A stretch of 8,080 nt of DNA from Bacteroidota bacterium (GTDB lineage Bacteria > Bacteroidota > Bacteroidia > Bacteroidales > UBA1556), in NCBI GenBank assembly GCA_003648395.1, contig QMPB01000172.1:1-8080 (forward strand). Reading direction: 5' to 3'. The translations under genes were made by a program, and so were the position numbers. Shown piece by piece: positions 5,527-8,080 of the stretch. The notes beneath the pieces were generated by a model. The model saw nothing but the letters and a program-made list of their open reading frames with translations, was not told the DNA's origin and did no database searches. Within the stretch, counting starts at the first letter, position 1; each line of letters opens with the position of its first letter.

Positions 5527-5846
5527 GGTAGCTTTATTCAGAATAATAACTTGAGTTTGATGTAAACTTTGCTCACAGTTTCAGATAATTAGTTTATATA
5601 CGACTCAAAATTATGAAGTATTATCGGGATAATTCAAGTAGATTTGAGGAAGTATATGGTCTAATTATCGAAATTTATAAAAAAGTCAATAGTGAACCAT
5701 ATTTGCACTAAGAACCTCTCGTTATAGCCCGATATAACTTCATGATTTTTAGCGATAAATCTAGCTTAATATTGATTTTTTGTGAGTGAAATCTTACACT
5801 GAACTCAGGTTAATAGTTAGAAATAGGATATTAAAGAAAACCAATT
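5527..5846. other. Intergenic stretch between ubiX and the RhuM gene
   Basis: This 320-bp gap is dominated by a candidate 149-bp inverted-repeat element (5604-5752). Between ubiX and the element I see only a weak dyad, AGTTT and AAACT. No strong terminator is visible. Between the element and the RhuM start at 5847 there is no exact TAnnTTTG box and no Shine-Dalgarno, so the RhuM promoter could not be located. A 32-codon open frame (5613-5711) lies wholly within the element and is not called as a gene. Confidence 0.6.
5604..5752. mobile_element. Candidate miniature inverted-repeat element (149 bp)
   Basis: The plus strand from 5604 to 5628 matches the minus strand from 5752 to 5728 at 21 of 25 positions. 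Both share CT, AAAAT, ATGAAGT and TATCGGG in the same order. Just inside, the likeness continues weakly to 5635 and 5721. The trinucleotide CGA lies directly outside both ends (5601-5603 and 5753-5755), as a 3-bp target duplication would. Each terminus also contains its own small dyad centred on CGGG (5620-5633; 5721-5738), and two of the differences between termini keep the pairing. There is no transposase; any mobility would be in trans. Alternatively it is a large regulatory dyad or a structured RNA. Confidence 0.4.
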
Positions 5847-6917
5847 ATGAAAAAGAATGATTCAAATAAGAATAGTGATAGTATATCTATAAATAGTAAT
5901 TCTCAATTATTAAATAATTATGTAATTTTTCAGACTAAAGAAGGTAAAGTAAATATTGATGTATATTTTCAAGATGAGACTTTATGGCTTACTCAGAAAC
6001 GAATTGCTGAATTGTTTGAAAAGGGTCGTTCTACAATTACTGAGCATCTGAAAAGAATATTCGAAGATGGAGAATTGGAAGAGAAAGTGGTATGTCGGGA
6101 TTTCCGACACACCACTCAACATGGTGCTATTATAGGGAAAAGTCAAACAAAAGAGGTTAAATATTACAATTTAAAAGTAATAACTGCAGTTGGTTATCGT
6201 GTAAATTCTCATAGAGCAATTGAATTTCGTAAATGGGCAACTGAGATTTTGCATGAATATATTATCAAAGGTTTTGCAATGGATGATGAACGTTTAAAGC
6301 AAATTAAGCACTTTGGAATAGATTATTTTGATGAAATGCTTGAACGAATTAGAGAAATTCGTTTAAGTGAAAGAAGGTTATATCAGAAAATAACAGATAT
6401 TTATGCTTTATCGGCAGATTATGATAGTAAATCAGATATTACCAAACATTTTTTTGCTAGTGTACAAAATAAATTGCACTGGGCAATAATAGGAAAGACT
6501 GCTGCGGAAATTATTTATTCTGAGGCAGACGCTGAAAAGATATATATGGGTTTGAAAACTTGGAAGCATGCTCCTGAGGGTAAGATATTGAAGAGTGATG
6601 TTAGTATAGCAAAGAATTACTTGAATACCGAACATATTAAAGCATTAGAGCAAATTGTTACAGCTTATTTAGATTTGGCAGAAAGTAGGGCAAGAAATAA
6701 GTCTGTTATGAATATGAAAGATTGGGATAAATTCTTAAATCAGTTTTTAGAATTGGCAGATTATCCAATATTAAATGATTTTGGAAAAATAAGTATGCTT
6801 GAAGCTAAACTAAAGGCTGAAAGTGAATATGAAAAATATAGAATAATACAAGATGAAAATTACATTTCTGATTTTGATAGAGAGATTAGTAGAATGATTG
6901 ATAAACAGAATAAATAA
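5847..6917 (+). CDS. Virulence RhuM family protein
   Basis: A 356-aa protein of the RhuM family (PF13310), named after a Salmonella SPI-3 gene. The molecular function is not established; the N-terminal part looks like a winged or helix-turn-helix DNA-binding domain. Segments seen: VIFQTKEGKVNIDVYFQDET (26-45), WLTQKRIAELFEKGRSTITE (47-66, HTH-like), then YYNLKVITAVGYRVNSHRA (106-124) and RKWATEILHEYIIKGFAMDD (128-147). The C-terminal half has HFFASVQNKLHWAIIGKTAAE (201-221 minus the last residue is typical), DVSIAKNYLN (251-260) and SEYEKYRIIQD (326-336). It carries the VCRDFRHTTQHGAI insert (82-95) of one RhuM subgroup. Residues 4-24 are unusually rich in Asn and Ser. RhuM genes often accompany restriction-modification or Fic genes in accessory islands, but here it stands alone next to a candidate mobile element, which suggests horizontal gain. 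Confidence 0.9.
   Translation: MKKNDSNKNSDSISINSNSQLLNNYVIFQTKEGKVNIDVYFQDETLWLTQKRIAELFEKGRSTITEHLKRIFEDGELEEKVVCRDFRHTTQHGAIIGKSQTKEVKYYNLKVITAVGYRVNSHRAIEFRKWATEILHEYIIKGFAMDDERLKQIKHFGIDYFDEMLERIREIRLSERRLYQKITDIYALSADYDSKSDITKHFFASVQNKLHWAIIGKTAAEIIYSEADAEKIYMGLKTWKHAPEGKILKSDVSIAKNYLNTEHIKALEQIVTAYLDLAESRARNKSVMNMKDWDKFLNQFLELADYPILNDFGKISMLEAKLKAESEYEKYRIIQDENYISDFDREISRMIDKQNK
6087..6115. repeat. Inverted repeat inside the RhuM coding sequence
   Basis: GTGGTATGTCGG (6087-6098) and CCGACACACCAC (6104-6115) are reverse complements except at one position (6092 against 6110), around GATTT. It encodes VVCRDFRHTT, the start of the segment that sets this RhuM subgroup apart. It is GC-rich compared with the rest of the gene. 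Confidence 0.7.
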
Positions 6918-6927
6918 TTACTAATTC

Positions 6928-7758
6928 TTAATTCATATACACCCTACTAAAAAACTCAAAATGCCAAGGGATACTCTCTTTCCAGTACATTCTATTGTGG
7001 CGGCCGGGGAAACTAAAGTAGAAAGCATTAATACTCAATGAGTCGCATTTAGCTTTGAAATTCTTATTGGCCTGATATAGATGATCTTTATTGCCACAGT
7101 CGAATATAATAGGATGCGAAGTCCCAAATTTCACATTATCGAGATAGTTGATTGACGAGAATTCATCAAATAGCTTTTTGCTATCGTTGTATTCTCCCAA
7201 TTTATTGCTTAGGCTGCTATATTTCAATCCAGAATAATTTAAGTCAAGCACACCACTAGTACTTCCTGCAGAGGCAAATAGATTTGGATGGCGAAGAAAC
7301 AAATACATGGCTCCATGACCACCCATGCTCAATCCTGTAATGAATATGCCATTGGTATCAATAGGATAATTACTTTTTAGATAAGGTAAATATTCTTCAA
7401 TAAAGAAAGATTCATACTTAGAATCTTTAAGAATAGGGCTATCAAAATACCAAGAATCTTTACCGCCACCATCAGGGCAAACAACAATAAAATGGTATTT
7501 ATCTGCATACTTTTGAATATTAATAATACTATTCCATTGTTTGTAATCTCCACCATAACCATGAAGCATGATAACTACTGGAAGTTTATCCGCCAAATAA
7601 TCCATGTTTTTGGGAATAAATACCAAAGAAGTATCTGGGTTTTTAAGAAGTGTTGACTCAAGTACAAATTGTTTCTGAGCCTGAGTATTACACCCTAAAG
7701 CGAGAATGAATAGTAGACTAATGAAGCTAGCCTTTATACTTATGTTCTTAATTCTCAT
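6928..7758 (-). CDS. Secreted alpha/beta-hydrolase esterase (PF00756, esterase D-like)
   Basis: A 276-aa carboxylesterase of the family that includes tributyrin, feruloyl and S-formylglutathione esterases. The catalytic set is complete: the nucleophile elbow GLSMGG with Ser144, acid Asp225 in CGNKDHL, and His254 in PGRHNRMYW. The oxyanion-loop motif HGYGG (66-70) is also present. Residues 1-28 are an export signal. Cys23 (LALGC) is a poor lipobox, so either lipoprotein processing or signal peptidase I cleavage near TQA|QKQ is possible. The enzyme should act in the periplasm or outside the cell. Its ATG overlaps the stop of the upstream dehydrogenase gene (ATGA), implying co-transcription and translational coupling. 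The 3' end lies 10 bp from the end of the converging RhuM gene. Substrate cannot be predicted; no polysaccharide-utilisation genes are visible. Confidence 0.9.
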   Translation of the reverse strand: MRIKNISIKASFISLLFILALGCNTQAQKQFVLESTLLKNPDTSLVFIPKNMDYLADKLPVVIMLHGYGGDYKQWNSIINIQKYADKYHFIVVCPDGGGKDSWYFDSPILKDSKYESFFIEEYLPYLKSNYPIDTNGIFITGLSMGGHGAMYLFLRHPNLFASAGSTSGVLDLNYSGLKYSSLSNKLGEYNDSKKLFDEFSSINYLDNVKFGTSHPIIFDCGNKDHLYQANKNFKAKCDSLSINAFYFSFPGRHNRMYWKESIPWHFEFFSRVYMN

Positions 7759-8080
7759 TTTGCACTAACTTTATTAGATAAATAATAAAATAAACGAGGA
7801 GTCCATCTTCTGAAATGTACCATTAGCAATTCTTTGCCTCCAACTAGAATCTCTTTCTTATTTCTTAGTATTCCATTAATAATTTTTGGTGCAGCCATGT
7901 CAGGGCTCATACTATTGGCTTGCCCCTCGTCAAGTTTGCCATGTTTACTACCGTCTTTTGTGATAGAATTATTTGAAATAAGTGTGTTTATTCTTCCTGG
8001 AATTACTATGCTTACTTTTATGTTATTTTGAATATTCTCAGCTCTTAAACTTTCAAAAAAGCCATGAAGAGCATGCTTTG
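7755..8080 (-). CDS. Short-chain dehydrogenase/reductase, C-terminal part
   Basis: The 3' 107 codons of an SDR gene that enters from the right edge. The first visible residues, KHALHGFFESLRAE, place the catalytic Lys of the YxxxK motif at the window edge, with the Tyr just outside. KVSIVIPGRINT is the typical sixth strand and PG turn that contacts the nicotinamide. The insert DGSKHGKLDEGQANSMSP followed by KEILVGGKELLMVHFRRWTP resembles classical SDRs related to the DHRS7 group. An NAD(P)H-dependent oxidation or reduction of an alcohol or ketone is expected; the substrate is unknown. The gene ends by overlapping the esterase start (ATGA), so the two form an operon. The Rossmann N-terminal half and the promoter lie outside the window. 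Confidence 0.9.
   Translation of the reverse strand, partial: KHALHGFFESLRAENIQNNIKVSIVIPGRINTLISNNSITKDGSKHGKLDEGQANSMSPDMAAPKIINGILRNKKEILVGGKELLMVHFRRWTPRLFYYLSNKVSAK

Noticed and set aside
5721..5743. GTTATA/TATAAC hairpin as the ubiX terminator
   Set aside because: It lies almost 200 bp beyond the ubiX stop, has an AT-only stem apart from the end pair, and is better explained as part of the right end of the inverted-repeat element.
5847..6917. RhuM gene as part of a restriction-modification or toxin-antitoxin system
   Set aside because: No methyltransferase, specificity, nuclease, Fic or antitoxin gene lies beside it; its neighbours are ubiX and a secreted esterase.

Overview
The window is AT-rich (roughly 30% GC by eye) and looks like a chromosomal segment from a member of the Bacteroidota. 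This rests on two TAnnTTTG-type -7 promoter boxes (the Bacteroidetes sigma consensus), the general lack of Shine-Dalgarno sequences before starts, and proteins that read like Bacteroidota family members. I cannot name a genus. I see no rRNA, tRNA, CRISPR array or complete insertion sequence.

Left part (1-1472): the 5' end of a secreted protein gene leaves the window on the minus strand. Beside it is a broken LuxR-type response regulator that keeps only its C-terminal DNA-binding domain (241-534). About 940 bp without a convincing gene follow. That stretch holds an inverted pair of 18-nt CGCGAT/ATCGCG dyads, a GC-rich hairpin, a short tandem repeat and AT-rich palindromes, and it looks like decayed or repeat-colonised DNA. 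At its right end is a good promoter for the next gene.

Centre (1473-5526): a complete AlkK/ttLC-FACS-like fatty acyl-CoA synthetase lies on the plus strand. A tight minus-strand operon converges on it: a GT2 polyprenyl-phosphate-sugar-synthase-like glycosyltransferase, a DUF2304 membrane protein and an unrecognised 138-aa protein, with 3-4 nt between genes. The convergent gap carries a 14-bp RNA stem and an AT-rich terminator-like hairpin. Divergent from the operon is ubiX (flavin prenyltransferase), with a perfect 24-nt palindrome in the shared intergenic region.

Right part (5527-8080): after ubiX lies a 320-bp gap containing a candidate 149-bp miniature inverted-repeat element with about 25-nt imperfect termini and a possible 3-bp target duplication. 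A stand-alone virulence RhuM-family gene follows; its coding sequence contains a near-perfect 12-bp-arm inverted repeat. Ten bp further on, converging, is a secreted PF00756-type esterase. It is translationally coupled (ATGA overlap) to the 3' part of a short-chain dehydrogenase gene that enters from the right edge.

The genes are mostly housekeeping or accessory singletons. I do not see a clear undescribed defence or mobile system. The best leads are the 149-bp inverted-repeat element, the palindrome inside rhuM, the inverted pair of REP-like dyads, and the unknown third gene of the GT2-DUF2304 operon.
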